Source of the DNA: Terriglobus sp. TAA 43
GTDB lineage: Bacteria > Acidobacteriota > Terriglobia > Terriglobales > Acidobacteriaceae
Direction: 5' to 3'
NCBI RefSeq assembly: GCF_000800015.1
Contig: NZ_JUGR01000001.1
Coordinates: 2,852,001 to 2,916,000 of the forward strand
DNA length: 64,000 nucleotides
In this document: in pieces, positions 52,601 to 60,895 of the stretch
How positions within the stretch are numbered: position 1 is the first letter of the stretch
How the letters are laid out: each line of letters opens with the position of its first letter
Position numbers and translations under genes: made by a program
Notes under the pieces: generated by a model
The model's database searches: none
Seen by the model: the letters and a program-made list of their open reading frames with translations, nothing else
What the model was told of the DNA's origin: nothing

Positions 52601-54081
52601 TCACGGCTGGCGAACTGGATAGCAACCACCAGTCCTCCAACCCGACGGGCAACACCATCTCCACCAGCAACCTGCTTGGCACGTACACCCTGGGTACAGA
52701 TGGTCGCGGAACACTTGCCGTAACCACTCTGAACGCAGACGGTACTGCAGGTAACACCACACTCTACTCAATCGCTCTGAAGCTGCCCACGGCTCCGGCC
52801 ACGGCTGCATCGAGCGGCAGCATGATTGAGTCCGATGGCAGCATCCTGGTCGCAAGCAAGGGATCCGGAACGCTGCTGGCGCAGAACGCCAATGTGTACG
52901 GCAACGGTCTCACCGGCGGCTATGCCTACGGTGTCTCCGGCGATACACCGTGCATTCCAACCTGCACCATCGGCCTGATCGCTGGACCGGTTGCCTCGGT
53001 CGGACAGTTCACTGCCAACGGCGGAACCATCACCGGTGTCAGCGATACAAACATTGCCAGCACCAACTACGCCAGCTCCACACTGGCAGGCGCCAGCTCT
53101 GCCGCGGACACCAATGGCCGCGTCGGTCTGACACTGACCAGCTCGAAGCTCTCGGGACTGGCTTACCCAACTCACTACGCCGTGTACCTCGTGGATCAGA
53201 CCCACGCGTTCCTCATGTCCACGGACAAGCACTCGTCCTATGTGCTGCAGGCTGGCACTATTCAATCGCAGTCTCAGACCACGTTCAGCAACGCGTCGCT
53301 CAATGGTCCGTTCGTTGGCTATGAGAACGCGGCAATCAACCCGGGCATCATTGGCACCGCGCTCGATAGCGTACTCAATCTGTCCTCGGCCAACGTTATC
53401 CGTGGCACGGGCAACAACAACGGTACCTGCACCACCACCAACGCGGATTCAGCCGGTCTTACGGGCCTGGTCAACACACTGACTGGTCTCGGTGGCAACA
53501 ACAACCTGCTGAACTACGTTCTCGGTACCTATCAGTCCACGGGCAACAGCGCCTGCGCTGTCTCCTCTAACGGACGCGTTGTCTTCAACTATCCCGCACC
53601 CGATCCATCCCTCCTGACACCTATTCTTCAGTTGTTGGGTCTGACGGGTAACCCTCCCCCGCCTCGTGTGGTTTACCTCACGGGCAACAACTCCGGCTAC
53701 TTCCTGGAGACGGGCTATGCAGGTCTCGGCCACATGGAAGCGCAGGCAGCCGGTCCGTTCACTCTGGCAAATCTGAATGGCACCTATATCTATGGCACGG
53801 TCCCGGCCTCCAGCCTGGCCACCATCGACGGTGACGGTGCGTTCAGTGCGGACGGTGCAGGAAACCTCACCTATACGACGGACACCAATATCGGTGTGGG
53901 CAACCTGAACATCCTGCAACTGGGTATCAGCGGTAGCGCAACCTACAGCCTTACGGATGCAGCTGGAGGACGCTATCTGCTGAACGACGGAAGTGTGGTT
54001 TACGCTCTGTCGCCAGGCCGGTTCGTGGTACTGAAGGGTGGCTCGCTTAGCACCGCTCCGTACACGGCAATCCTGTACTAA
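49648..54081 (+). CDS. Giant Ig-like-repeat lipoprotein (putative adhesin)
   Basis: A 1477-aa surface protein. A lipoprotein signal ends FAMAG-C37, followed by GGG. Then come nine tandem repeats of ~88-90 residues (He_PIG/putative Ig type), each with the pattern T-V-x-x-x-Y, G-G-T-x-P-Y, L-P-A-G-L and I-x-G-T-P-x-x-x-G. In repeats 3-8 there are two Cys, after P-Y-x and in (N/D)-C, able to form one disulfide each; repeats 1, 2 and 9 lack them. The last ~500 residues have three modules starting L-(K/N)-G-(P/T)-(Y/F). It is probably a stalk carrying a head domain. GGAGG is 4 nt before ATG 49648. It is followed by a U-less hairpin and ompA-like gene. Confidence 0.85.
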   Translation: MLDLPSVLEKRPIPLLRGRLLLVQLAVFLVCFAMAGCGGGYAGGVVPSLASSKVIIDGGQTFMEVATNPANLPLTWSLSGTGCSGQTCGTLSDGSALGATYVAPNVTQQITVTLTSTVTGTQSSSTTTIVVNPDPQITGTAADATVGTAYSTTFALTGGTPTLKWLPVKGTLPAGLSFSTTTGILSGTPTAAGTSTFTLQAVDSSDVPFTVTSTITLKVNTSSSNSSLQAVGATPDGTVNVSYVAVLQASGGTSPYNWSIASGTLPAGLNLSATGIISGTPTAAGTSTFTAQVKDAAGAIATLNLTLKINAASSGGTLTIATSTLPSGTVQIAYAASITITGGTAPYTCSVDSGSLPAGLILGSNCAVTGIPTTAGTSTFTVHVTDAASPSNSGSGLITIVINPASAVLVLASPPPATVGLPYSGAVSVTGGTAPYHCVLASGAMPAGLTLGSDCVINGTPLVAGTTSIGVTATDSTNPANITTATVTVTVQAPLITLTITAPPVAVVGVPYVGTILVAGGTAPYQCTLVSGTLPNGLTLGSNCVITGTPQTPGTSTVGITVTDSANPPNTKTTTVNITVIGSLLTLTITAPPVAVVNVPYVGLVTVVGGIAPYTCTVASGTLPAGLTLNANCVITGTPTTPGASTVNITATDSANPANTKTSPVTITVQGALITLTLTAPPVGVVNVPYVGVILVLGGTPPYTCSVSSGTLPPGLTLHSDCTFVGTPTSAGTFSVNVSVHDSASPVNSTTAAVPITILGATSSLILTGPANATVSTPYSGAISVTGGTAPYTCVKNSGSLPAGLTMAANCAITGTPTTAGTSTFNVTATDSASPAQTGTANIVMTVNPISPLSLTGGLPNATLGVAYTQTLQATGGLPPYTYTVTSGSLPAGLSLNGTTGVVSGTPTAVGASSLTITATDSQSTPQQASLPLTMQVLYPSTPSDALLKGPYAFLFQGYDDVLVGVLAYQTATVGSITADGNGLLTAGELDSNHQSSNPTGNTISTSNLLGTYTLGTDGRGTLAVTTLNADGTAGNTTLYSIALKLPTAPATAASSGSMIESDGSILVASKGSGTLLAQNANVYGNGLTGGYAYGVSGDTPCIPTCTIGLIAGPVASVGQFTANGGTITGVSDTNIASTNYASSTLAGASSAADTNGRVGLTLTSSKLSGLAYPTHYAVYLVDQTHAFLMSTDKHSSYVLQAGTIQSQSQTTFSNASLNGPFVGYENAAINPGIIGTALDSVLNLSSANVIRGTGNNNGTCTTTNADSAGLTGLVNTLTGLGGNNNLLNYVLGTYQSTGNSACAVSSNGRVVFNYPAPDPSLLTPILQLLGLTGNPPPPRVVYLTGNNSGYFLETGYAGLGHMEAQAAGPFTLANLNGTYIYGTVPASSLATIDGDGAFSADGAGNLTYTTDTNIGVGNLNILQLGISGSATYSLTDAAGGRYLLNDGSVVYALSPGRFVVLKGGSLSTAPYTAILY
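50055..52465 (+). repeat. Nine in-frame Ig-like repeats within the giant lipoprotein
   Basis: About 265 bp per unit. Units 4-7 are the most alike (shared APPVAVV and YVG words), so recombination between them could change length. The repeats are coding, not CRISPR. Confidence 0.85.
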
Positions 54082-54088
54082 CCACCGC

Positions 54089-54130
54089 GATGAGGAGTGA
54101 GGTTGGCATGACCAACCTCACTCCCTCATC
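54089..54130 (+). terminator. Long hairpin between giant lipoprotein and OmpA-like genes
   Basis: GAGTGAGGTTGG pairs perfectly with CCAACCTCACTC around CATGA; an outer GATGAG/CTCATC extends it. No T-run follows, so it may be an mRNA stabiliser or partial stop lowering ompA-like expression. Confidence 0.55.
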
Positions 54131-54169
54131 CGAAGGTTTCCAAGGTCCTCGTTCAGAAAGGATTTTCGA

Positions 54170-55270
54170 ATGACTCGCATCATGGCTGCACTTCTTGTTG
54201 CATCCGTTGCATCTCCCCTGGCCTTTGCGCAGGCGCGCCCCAGCGGTGCTGACTGGTCCGCTCCCCGCACCACACTTTCCGTCGGTTACGCAAAAGTTCG
54301 CTCCAACGCACCTCCGGGCCAGTGCAACTGCTTCGGCGCCGATGGCGGATATGTCTCCGCTGCATACTCTCTTCTTCCGTGGTTCCGCATTGCTGGTGAA
54401 GTCACGGGCAGCCATGCAAATCACATTGGAACGCTTGGTCAGAATCTGACGTTGCTCACCTATACCGCCGGGCCACAGGTGGTTGTGCCCGCAGGTCGCT
54501 TTGAGTTCTTCGGTCATGGACTCTTCGGCGCCGCGCATGGCAGTGACTCTTATTTCCCATCGGGTAATACGGTCAGCAGCTCTGCCACCAGCTTTGCGAT
54601 CAGTACCGGCGGTGGACTCGACATTGGTCTTACACGCCACATTGGTGTCCGTGCGGCGCAGGTTGAATATCTGCGAACAAGCTTTCCAAACCAAGGAAAC
54701 AACCGGCAGAATCACACGGTGTTTAGCGCGGGCCTTCTGTTCCGGTTTGGCAGCGCATATCGCGATGATTCCGCACGCAACGATGCGTACAAGGTGCAGC
54801 GCGACATGGAGAAACAGGCGCATGACGCGAAGGCAGAACCGCAGGTCGCAGCAGCAACACCACCACCACCGCCTCCACCTCCTGCGACTTCCACGACCAT
54901 CAAGGCCCCTGCGTCGGCAGATGTCGATTTCGACCGCAGCGTAGAGAGCGCCTACTTCGATTACGACAGCTACGAACTCCGGCCCGATGCTCTGGCTGCT
55001 GTGCTGAAGGATGCGACGTTCCTTAAATCACATCCTGATCTTGAGGTTGTTGTTGCGGGATATGCCGATGAACGTGGAACTGCGGAGTACAACCTTGCGC
55101 TGGGACAGAAACGTGCACAATCTGTGCGTGATCAGCTCATCGCCGACGGTGTATCACCAGCCAAGCTGGACGTTGTCAGTTATGGCAAGGAAAAGCCATC
55201 ATGCAGCGATGAGACTGCCGCGTGTTTTCAAAAGAACCGTCGCGCCTCACTGGAGAACCACTCGCGATAA
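54170..55270 (+). CDS. OmpA-family outer-membrane protein
   Basis: A 366-aa protein with a signal peptide (MTRIMAALLVASVASPLAFAQ), an N-terminal eight-strand-like barrel (TLSVGYAKVRS, FRIAGEVTGSH, GLDIGLTRHIGVRAAQ, VFSAGLLFRFG), an eight-Pro linker and a C-terminal OmpA/Pal peptidoglycan-binding domain (VESAYFDYDSYELRPDA, VVAGYADERGTAEYNLALGQ, ACFQKNRRA). The Asp and Arg for diaminopimelate binding are present. It may anchor the outer membrane to the wall near the giant adhesin. AAAGGA precedes the ATG. Confidence 0.9.
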   Translation: MTRIMAALLVASVASPLAFAQARPSGADWSAPRTTLSVGYAKVRSNAPPGQCNCFGADGGYVSAAYSLLPWFRIAGEVTGSHANHIGTLGQNLTLLTYTAGPQVVVPAGRFEFFGHGLFGAAHGSDSYFPSGNTVSSSATSFAISTGGGLDIGLTRHIGVRAAQVEYLRTSFPNQGNNRQNHTVFSAGLLFRFGSAYRDDSARNDAYKVQRDMEKQAHDAKAEPQVAAATPPPPPPPPATSTTIKAPASADVDFDRSVESAYFDYDSYELRPDALAAVLKDATFLKSHPDLEVVVAGYADERGTAEYNLALGQKRAQSVRDQLIADGVSPAKLDVVSYGKEKPSCSDETAACFQKNRRASLENHSR

Positions 55271-55310
55271 ATCGCTGGTGCTTTGAACCATTTGATCTGT
55301 GCCAATGAAA

Positions 55311-55342
55311 GGTGGAGGGCCGTGTAAAAGCGGCTCTCCACC
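55311..55342 (+). terminator. Hairpin after the OmpA-like gene
   Basis: GGTGGAGGGCCG pairs with CGGCTCTCCACC (one G-T) around TGTAAAAG. No T-run follows. It lies before the HD-GYP start, supporting that gene's ATG at 55393 rather than the frame start at 55312, inside the stem. Confidence 0.55.
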
Positions 55343-55392
55343 CAGGAAAGGATGAAGGCCGAGGAGCTCAGCAACTCTCGTCTTCTTCGAAT

Positions 55393-56811
55393 ATGTACCT
55401 CGACGCTCCCGATTACACGTTGAATCAAATGCGGAGGAAGACTTCCTTGTTGAAGTTTCCACCCAGCCCCCTAATATTCAGTGAGCTTGTCGCGTCGCTC
55501 ACGTATGCCTTCGACCTTGGCTCGAGCGAACATTCTGGACACACCCTGCGCACCTGCGTTCTGGGTATGAATTTAGGGCGGAATATCTGCCCTTCGCTGG
55601 AATGGATGAGCGAACTCTACTACGCACTGTTGCTGAAGGATGTAGGAACAACGAGCAGCACCGTCGACATCTGCGAGCGAATGGGAATGGACGAGCCACT
55701 CTGCCGGCTTGCGCTGCGGGTCTTCGATTGGTCAAAACCCACGTGGCCGCAGATCCGTTTTGTTTTACGGTATGCCTTTCGCAGCAAGCCCCTCTTTTCA
55801 AGATGCAAGCACGTGTTGCGCCTTCTACGGAATCGACGTCTCGTGTGGCAGTCTGCCCGCCAGCGCGGTGTTACCAGCGAACTGATCGCACGTAAGTTCG
55901 ACCGTTCCGAAGCAACGATCGACGCCATACGCTGTGTCGACGAGCGGTGGGATGGATCGGGAGGGCCGGCGGGACTGAGCAAGGACGAAATCCCACTGAT
56001 GGCGCAGGTATGCTCCATTGCGCAGACCCTTGAATCGCTGGAAACCGTGCTGGGACGCGAAGAAGCAGTCCGTATCATTGAAGACCGCTCAAGTACCTGG
56101 TTTGACCCAGGACTTGTTGCACTTGTCGTCATCATGCATGAGGAAGGCACCCTTTGGGACGGAGCCGATACGCCCGACCTCATGCGAGAGGTCCTTTCGC
56201 GCGATCCAGCGCCGGAAAGGATTGCCTCCGACGACGCATTTGAGAACGTCTGCTCCGCATTTGCAGACATGATTGACGCCAAATCGCACTACACGTTTAT
56301 GCATTCGCAGAACGTCGCCCTGTTGACGGAGGCGATTGCACGGCAGCTGCAACTCGATGAAGAGAAGATCACGTCTCTGCGTCGCGCTGCCCTGCTGCAC
56401 GATATCGGCATGCTCGGCATTTCGAATTCCATTCTGGATAAAGAAGGCCCGCTCACAGAGCAGCAGTGGGCCGCAGTGCGCGAGCATCCCAAACACAGCT
56501 ATGACCTTCTGCGAAAGGTGCGTGGTTTTGAGAGCATCGCGCGCATCACACGCGATCATCACGAGCGTCTGGATGGTTCCGGTTATCCGCAGGGACTCAC
56601 AGCAGAGAACATTGATCTGTGCGCCCGTATCCTCAGCGTCGCGGACGTGTATGACGCCGTCCGATCACCGCGTGCTTATCGCGACCAGTTGGAACCGGAG
56701 CTGGTTCTGCAAATCATGGAGAAGTTGACGCCCCATCAACTGGACGCCGAATGCGTTGCAGCTCTGAAACGCATCCTGGTAGAAGCGAAGCACCACGACA
56801 TAGCGATTTGA
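55393..56811 (+). CDS. Tandem HD-GYP protein with degenerate first domain
   Basis: A 472-aa cytoplasmic protein. The N-terminal half (about residues 30-280) resembles an HD-GYP fold that has lost its sites: LLKDVG where LLHDIG is expected, and ERWDGSGGP for HERxDGSGYP. The C-terminal half is intact: HSQNVALL, AALLHDIGMLGISNSILDK, HPKHSYDLL and DHHERLDGSGYP, then LSVADVYDAV. It should break c-di-GMP to GMP. With the GGDEF-EAL gene 19 kb away it brackets the pilus and adhesin genes. The start is uncertain; 55432 is an alternative. Confidence 0.88.
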   Translation: MYLDAPDYTLNQMRRKTSLLKFPPSPLIFSELVASLTYAFDLGSSEHSGHTLRTCVLGMNLGRNICPSLEWMSELYYALLLKDVGTTSSTVDICERMGMDEPLCRLALRVFDWSKPTWPQIRFVLRYAFRSKPLFSRCKHVLRLLRNRRLVWQSARQRGVTSELIARKFDRSEATIDAIRCVDERWDGSGGPAGLSKDEIPLMAQVCSIAQTLESLETVLGREEAVRIIEDRSSTWFDPGLVALVVIMHEEGTLWDGADTPDLMREVLSRDPAPERIASDDAFENVCSAFADMIDAKSHYTFMHSQNVALLTEAIARQLQLDEEKITSLRRAALLHDIGMLGISNSILDKEGPLTEQQWAAVREHPKHSYDLLRKVRGFESIARITRDHHERLDGSGYPQGLTAENIDLCARILSVADVYDAVRSPRAYRDQLEPELVLQIMEKLTPHQLDAECVAALKRILVEAKHHDIAI

Positions 56812-56908
56812 ATACGATTGTTCAGGGAAGACGACGGTATCTGACCTTCGCATCAGCCATAATCTGGCAGCCAACCGATTGGGTTTGCGATGGAGGATGT
56901 TGAAGAAA

Positions 56909-56985
56909 TGGTAGGCACGAATGGATTCGAACCATCGACCTCTACCGTGTCAAGGTAGCGCTCTAACCAACTGAGCTACGCGCCT
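56909..56985 (-). tRNA. tRNA-Val (GAC)
   Basis: Read on the minus strand: acceptor AGGCGCG pairs with CGTGCCT (one G-U), D-arm GCTCAGTTGGTTAGAGC, anticodon stem CTACC/GGTAG with loop TTGACAC (anticodon GAC), T-loop TTCGAAT, and an encoded CCA end. It decodes GUC and GUU. It stands alone, with no tRNA partner or integrase nearby. Confidence 0.95.
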
Positions 56986-57091
56986 GCGTTTGAAAGGGGA
57001 TTGCACCCCAGGGCTGCCCGGGCGGGCTGCCGACTTATCCAGTGTAACTCTCGCCATCCCCCGTGGCAAACGGTCGTCGGCATGGGCAGGC

Positions 57092-57700
57092 TTACTGGCC
57101 CTCACTCGATGAGCTCGATGAACGTCCTGTTTGCGGCCGTAGCTTACGCGCGATCAGGCGTTGCATATGCCCCGCCTGATCTTCTGTCAGGCACCGGATC
57201 GGCAGGCCGGAAAAGCCTTCCTCATGCAGAAACACCACCACGCGATTGCCTCGCCGCGTTCCTGTAACGCTCGTCCACGGCAACAACGAATATTCTGTCT
57301 GTGCTTTGAGGTGAATCCGGGAGTGGGTATTGTCCGCGGCATCCTCTTGATCCGCAGCGCGCACGCACCATCCGCTCTCCTGCAGAATGGCTTCGCACTT
57401 TCCTGTTGGAACCGGAGCCGCTGCAGCTTTGCGCCGTCGGCGCTTCAAAACCATTCCAACGATCCAAAGAATGACGCAAAGGCCACCCATCCCCAGCAAA
57501 AGTGGCAGCTCGACGCCTGCGCCGGTCAATGCGCCCTGATGCCGCATACTCAGCAAGCCGCTGAGAGACGCGCCGACCAGCGGAACAAGGATGACGGCAT
57601 ACGTGGTGCCTGCGATGCCACCACGATGCCGTTGACGCTCCGTCGCCAGCCGCATGGCCTCGTCCCATTCCGCCTGTGTCCATTGGTAAACAACACGCAT
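57092..57700 (-). CDS. Membrane protein, YcxB-like
   Basis: A 202-aa protein: a soluble start MRVVYQWTQAEWDEAMRLA, two membrane helices (TTYAVILVPLVGASLSGLL, LPLLLGMGGLCVILWIVGMV), a basic stop and a C-terminal domain with EYSLLPWTSVTGTRRGNRVV then FLHEEGFSGLPIRCL, like the PH-like end of YcxB. A Ser-rich tail (RSSSSSSEGQ) ends it. The function is unknown. ATG 57700 has AAGGA upstream. It is divergent from the phosphatidyltransferase gene (156 bp). Confidence 0.68.
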   Translation of the reverse strand: MRVVYQWTQAEWDEAMRLATERQRHRGGIAGTTYAVILVPLVGASLSGLLSMRHQGALTGAGVELPLLLGMGGLCVILWIVGMVLKRRRRKAAAAPVPTGKCEAILQESGWCVRAADQEDAADNTHSRIHLKAQTEYSLLPWTSVTGTRRGNRVVVFLHEEGFSGLPIRCLTEDQAGHMQRLIARKLRPQTGRSSSSSSEGQ

Positions 57701-57856
57701 CGTGCCAGAGTCCTTCCACCGGACTATATCGGCTCTCCGCTGGAAAAAGAGAACAGAGAGTTCCACAGAAGTCACAAGACCCTGTCTCCAAAGACAATCT
57801 CTGCCTCGCGGCGTTCGCCGTAGATATGATTGAGGTGATTCCTTTCCCGGGACAGT

Positions 57857-58435
57857 ATGAACTCGCTCCTTCGACAGCTTCGCGCCGCGCCAAATCTGCT
57901 GACACTTCTACGTCTGCTGGCGGTGCCGTTTCTGGTAGAGGCGATTCTGGCCCAGCACGAGGAGATTGCCCTGCTGATCTTCGTGGTGGCGGGCGCCACA
58001 GACGCGGTAGACGGCCGCCTGGCTCGCAGACTAAACCAGACCACGCGTCTGGGCCAGTATCTGGACCCCATCGCCGACAAGTTGATGCTCTCCACGCTCT
58101 TCCTGACAGTCACCTGGGTAGGGTTGGTTCCTAAATATGTGACAGTGTTGGTATTTGCACGCGATATCGGCATTCTCTGTATCAGCATCCTGCTCTTTTT
58201 CACGGGCACCATGCGGGATTTCCGTCCTTCCGCGATCGGCAAACTGAACACTCTGGTCCAGGTCTTCACCATGCTGCTGGTCTTGCTCACGGCCGTAAAA
58301 ACCACTATGACCCTGACCGAATTGCGCCACTGGCTGCTGGTGGGCATCGCCTGGCTGGCACCGCTTTCCGCCGCGCAATACGCCTGGACGGTCTTCCATC
58401 GCATTGGAACGGACCCGCTGGAGAGCCTCGCATAA
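57857..58435 (+). CDS. CDP-alcohol phosphatidyltransferase (PgsA-like)
   Basis: A 192-aa inner-membrane enzyme with the exact family motif D-G-x2-A-R-x8-G-x3-D-x3-D, seen as DAVDGRLARRL followed by GQYLDPIADKL. Four to six helices surround it. The size and opening LRAAPNLLTLLRLLAVPFLV are like phosphatidylglycerophosphate synthase PgsA, though cardiolipin- or inositol-type acceptors cannot be excluded. It starts an operon with the next gene (1-bp gap). Confidence 0.9.
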   Translation: MNSLLRQLRAAPNLLTLLRLLAVPFLVEAILAQHEEIALLIFVVAGATDAVDGRLARRLNQTTRLGQYLDPIADKLMLSTLFLTVTWVGLVPKYVTVLVFARDIGILCISILLFFTGTMRDFRPSAIGKLNTLVQVFTMLLVLLTAVKTTMTLTELRHWLLVGIAWLAPLSAAQYAWTVFHRIGTDPLESLA

Positions 58436-58436
58436 C

Positions 58437-58958
58437 GTGATTTTCCATCGCCTGGAAAATGGTCGTCGGAAGGCCACCTGGTCCTTTTGGGTGACGCTCC
58501 TGGCATTGCTCACATTCCCAGCCACTTGGAAGTTCTGGGTTGTCATTCCTTGGCAGATCGCTCATCCCGACTCAAGCTCTTCCATACGAGTGAAAGAACC
58601 ATTCCCGTGGATGCGTGTTGCGGCAAATGACGCGGTATTTGTTAGGTTTAACTCCATGTCCCCGTTATGGGGACACAAATATTCGACGGCAACTGTGGGA
58701 TTATCGCTGCATCCTGATGCGTACGTTACAGACGAAGCCTGGGGCCAGCACTACAGACACGCTCTGGAACAAGAGGGCGGTACCGTTAAGATTACGAAAC
58801 CGAAGTCAGGGCTAGTGTGTGTGAGCACTTTGGGAAACGAAATCGTAATGCGGTGTCACTCCAGGAAAGGCATGATCCTCAAATATGACGGCTCCGCTGC
58901 GCATTCGATGGAAGCAGTGAATATCCTCGCCCGAGCTTCAGTTTCGGGCAATCTTTAA
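58437..58958 (+). CDS. Unknown protein with one N-terminal membrane helix
   Basis: A 173-aa protein; I do not recognise it. A helix TWSFWVTLLALLTFPATWKF follows a short basic start. The rest is soluble and periplasmic in likely topology, with FPWMRVAANDAVFVRFNSMS, SLHPDAYVTDEAWGQHY and VCVSTLGNEIVMRCHSRKGM. GTG 58437 is chosen, one base after the phosphatidyltransferase stop; an ATG at 58404 would overlap that gene by 32 bp. Base use is more A/T-rich than its neighbours. Confidence 0.6.
   Translation: MIFHRLENGRRKATWSFWVTLLALLTFPATWKFWVVIPWQIAHPDSSSSIRVKEPFPWMRVAANDAVFVRFNSMSPLWGHKYSTATVGLSLHPDAYVTDEAWGQHYRHALEQEGGTVKITKPKSGLVCVSTLGNEIVMRCHSRKGMILKYDGSAAHSMEAVNILARASVSGNL
58929..58949 (+). 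terminator. Possible terminator at the end of the unknown gene
   Basis: GCCCGA pairs with TCGGGC, loop of 9 nt, then AATCTTTAATAATTATTC. It overlaps the last codons. The stem is short, so activity is uncertain. Confidence 0.35.
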
Positions 58959-58988
58959 TAATTATTCTTAAAGAACGCGGTTTTGCCA

Positions 58989-59017
58989 TTGCCACTCTGT
59001 TTCCACAGGCCTACACT
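58989..59017 (+). promoter_or_regulatory. Putative sigma-70 promoter of the isc operon
   Basis: TTGCCA at 58989 and TACACT at 59012 with a 17-bp spacer. The start site would be near 59024, 38 bp before the regulator ATG. An Rrf2-type site could overlap it, but none is evident. Confidence 0.55.
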
Positions 59018-59061
59018 GGAAACATGCCCGTGGTGTATCTACCCGCTGGCTTTTGACCTTT

Positions 59062-59544
59062 ATGCTGCGGTTGACCAAAAAAGCGGATTACGGCCTGATG
59101 GCCCTGAAGTATCTTGCCGAGCAGGCTGTCCTGACGGGCAAGACGGGGTCGGCCAGTGCCCAGTCCGCCAAGGACATTGCGGAGGCGTATCACATCCCTC
59201 CTCAGCTTCTGGCCAAGATTCTGCAGACGTTAACCCGGCAGGGCATTCTCGTTTCGCACGCTGGAACCAACGGTGGCTATGCGCTGGCGCGTTCGGCTGC
59301 TGAAATCAGTGCGTTTGAGGTGATCCGTGCCATTGATGGCCCGCTGTTCATCACCTCTTGCATCACCATTCATGGCACCTGCGACCTGGCCGGTCATTGC
59401 ACCATCAAAGAACCGCTACGCAAGGTGAATGACAGCATCAAGGAACTGCTCAGCGGCATCACGATTGCCGATCTGGCGGAACCGCAGGACACCGCCGTTC
59501 CAGCCAATACGCTGGGCGGAGGCCTTGTCTCCATCGCTCTTTAG
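59062..59544 (+). CDS. iscR: Rrf2-family iron-sulfur regulator (IscR/SufR-like)
   Basis: A 160-aa Rrf2 regulator. Winged helix: LRLTKKADYGLMALKYLAEQ, AYHIPPQLLAKILQTLTRQG, GTNGGYALAR. Three Cys sit in ITSC...GTCDLAGHC, spaced as in [2Fe-2S]-binding IscR. It probably senses iron-sulfur status and represses this operon. ATG 59062 is chosen over the TTG at 59053. It is 73 bp upstream of iscS. Confidence 0.9.
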   Translation: MLRLTKKADYGLMALKYLAEQAVLTGKTGSASAQSAKDIAEAYHIPPQLLAKILQTLTRQGILVSHAGTNGGYALARSAAEISAFEVIRAIDGPLFITSCITIHGTCDLAGHCTIKEPLRKVNDSIKELLSGITIADLAEPQDTAVPANTLGGGLVSIAL

Positions 59545-59617
59545 AACCCATAAACATTAGGCACGCGCAGCAAACTTGCACCACTTGCTCGGAAACGGAT
59601 CAGGAGAAGAAACAAGC

Positions 59618-60886
59618 ATGAGCCTCGCCACGGAAATCGAACTGCTGGAATCCACACCGGCCCATAAGGGCGTTCAGCTGCCCATCTACATGGACAACCA
59701 CGCCACCACCGCGCTCGATCCGCGCGTGCTGGAAGCCATGCTGCCGTACATGACCAAGATCTACGGCAACGCTGCCAGCCGCAACCACCAGTTCGGCTGG
59801 GAAGCCGAGCAGGGTGTGGACAAGGCGCGCGAACAGATCGCCAAGCTGATCAACGCTACCCCGAAGGAAATCATCTTCACGTCCGGTGCTACTGAAGGCA
59901 ACAATCTTGCCATCAAGGGCGTTGCGGAGATGTACCGCGAAAAGGGCAACCACATCATCACCCAGGTGACAGAGCACAAAGCTGTTCTCGACACTTGCAA
60001 GCACCTGGAAAAGCGCGGCTACAAGGTCACCTATCTGCCCGTTGAGGCAGACGGCCTGGTCGACGTGAAGAAGATCGCGGAAGCCATCACGCCGGAGACC
60101 ATCCTCGTCTCCATCATGTACGCTAACAACGAAATCGGCGTGATCAATCCCATCGCCGAGATCGGCGCTCTCTGCCACGAGAAGAAGATCCTCTTCCATG
60201 TGGACGGCGTTCAGGCTGTGGGCAAGATCCCGGTTGACGTGCAGAACGACAACATCGATCTGCTCTCCATGTCGGGCCACAAGATCTACGGACCGAAGGG
60301 CGTAGGCGCGCTGTACGTTCGCCGTCGCAATCCGCGTGTTCAGCTCGTCTCGCAGATTGATGGTGGCGGCCACGAACGCGGCATGCGTTCCGGCACGCTC
60401 AACGTTCCCGGCATCGTCGGCCTTGGTAAGGCCTGCGAAATCGCTGGTGAAGAGATGGAAGCAGAGACCAAGCGCCTGACCGAGCTCCGCGACTACATGA
60501 AGGCGAAGTTTGAAGCCGCTCTGGACTACGTTCACGTCAACGGCAACATGGAACACCATCTGCCCGGCAACCTGAACATGAGCTTCGTCTACGTGGAAGG
60601 CGAGAGCCTGCTGATGGGCATCAACGACATCGCAGTCTCCTCCGGTTCGGCCTGCACCTCGGCCACGCTGGAGCCCAGCTACGTGCTCAAGGCCCTCGGC
60701 CTCGGCGACGACGTTGCACACAGCTCCATCCGCTTCGGCCTCGGCCGCTTCAACACCAGGGAAGAAGTGGACTACGTCAGCGACAAGCTCATCGACACGG
60801 TGCTGAAGCTCCGCGAACTGAGCCCGCTGTACGAGATGGTCAAGGAAGGCATCGACCTCGATAAGGTCGAGTGGACTGCCCACTAA
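59618..60886 (+). CDS. iscS: Cysteine desulfurase
   Basis: A 422-aa PLP enzyme that takes sulfur from cysteine for Fe-S assembly. PLP lysine is in [11 protein letters not shown]; the persulfide Cys is in [14 protein letters not shown], a flexible loop of the long IscS type. Further sites are [12 protein letters not shown] and [14 protein letters not shown] ~20-residue N-terminal extension precedes IYMDNHA. AGGAG is before ATG 59618. It belongs to the isc cluster. Confidence 0.95.
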   Translation: MSLATEIELLESTPAHKGVQLPIYMDNHATTALDPRVLEAMLPYMTKIYGNAASRNHQFGWEAEQGVDKAREQIAKLINATPKEIIFTSGATEGNNLAIKGVAEMYREKGNHIITQVTEHKAVLDTCKHLEKRGYKVTYLPVEADGLVDVKKIAEAITPETILVSIMYANNEIGVINPIAEIGALCHEKKILFHVDGVQAVGKIPVDVQNDNIDLLSMSGHKIYGPKGVGALYVRRRNPRVQLVSQIDGGGHERGMRSGTLNVPGIVGLGKACEIAGEEMEAETKRLTELRDYMKAKFEAALDYVHVNGNMEHHLPGNLNMSFVYVEGESLLMGINDIAVSSGSACTSATLEPSYVLKALGLGDDVAHSSIRFGLGRFNTREEVDYVSDKLIDTVLKLRELSPLYEMVKEGIDLDKVEWTAH

Positions 60887-60895
60887 GGAGTCCCG

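Noticed and set aside
56909-56985. tRNA-linked integration site
   Set aside because: No integrase, direct repeat of the tRNA end or foreign-looking block was found beside the tRNA.
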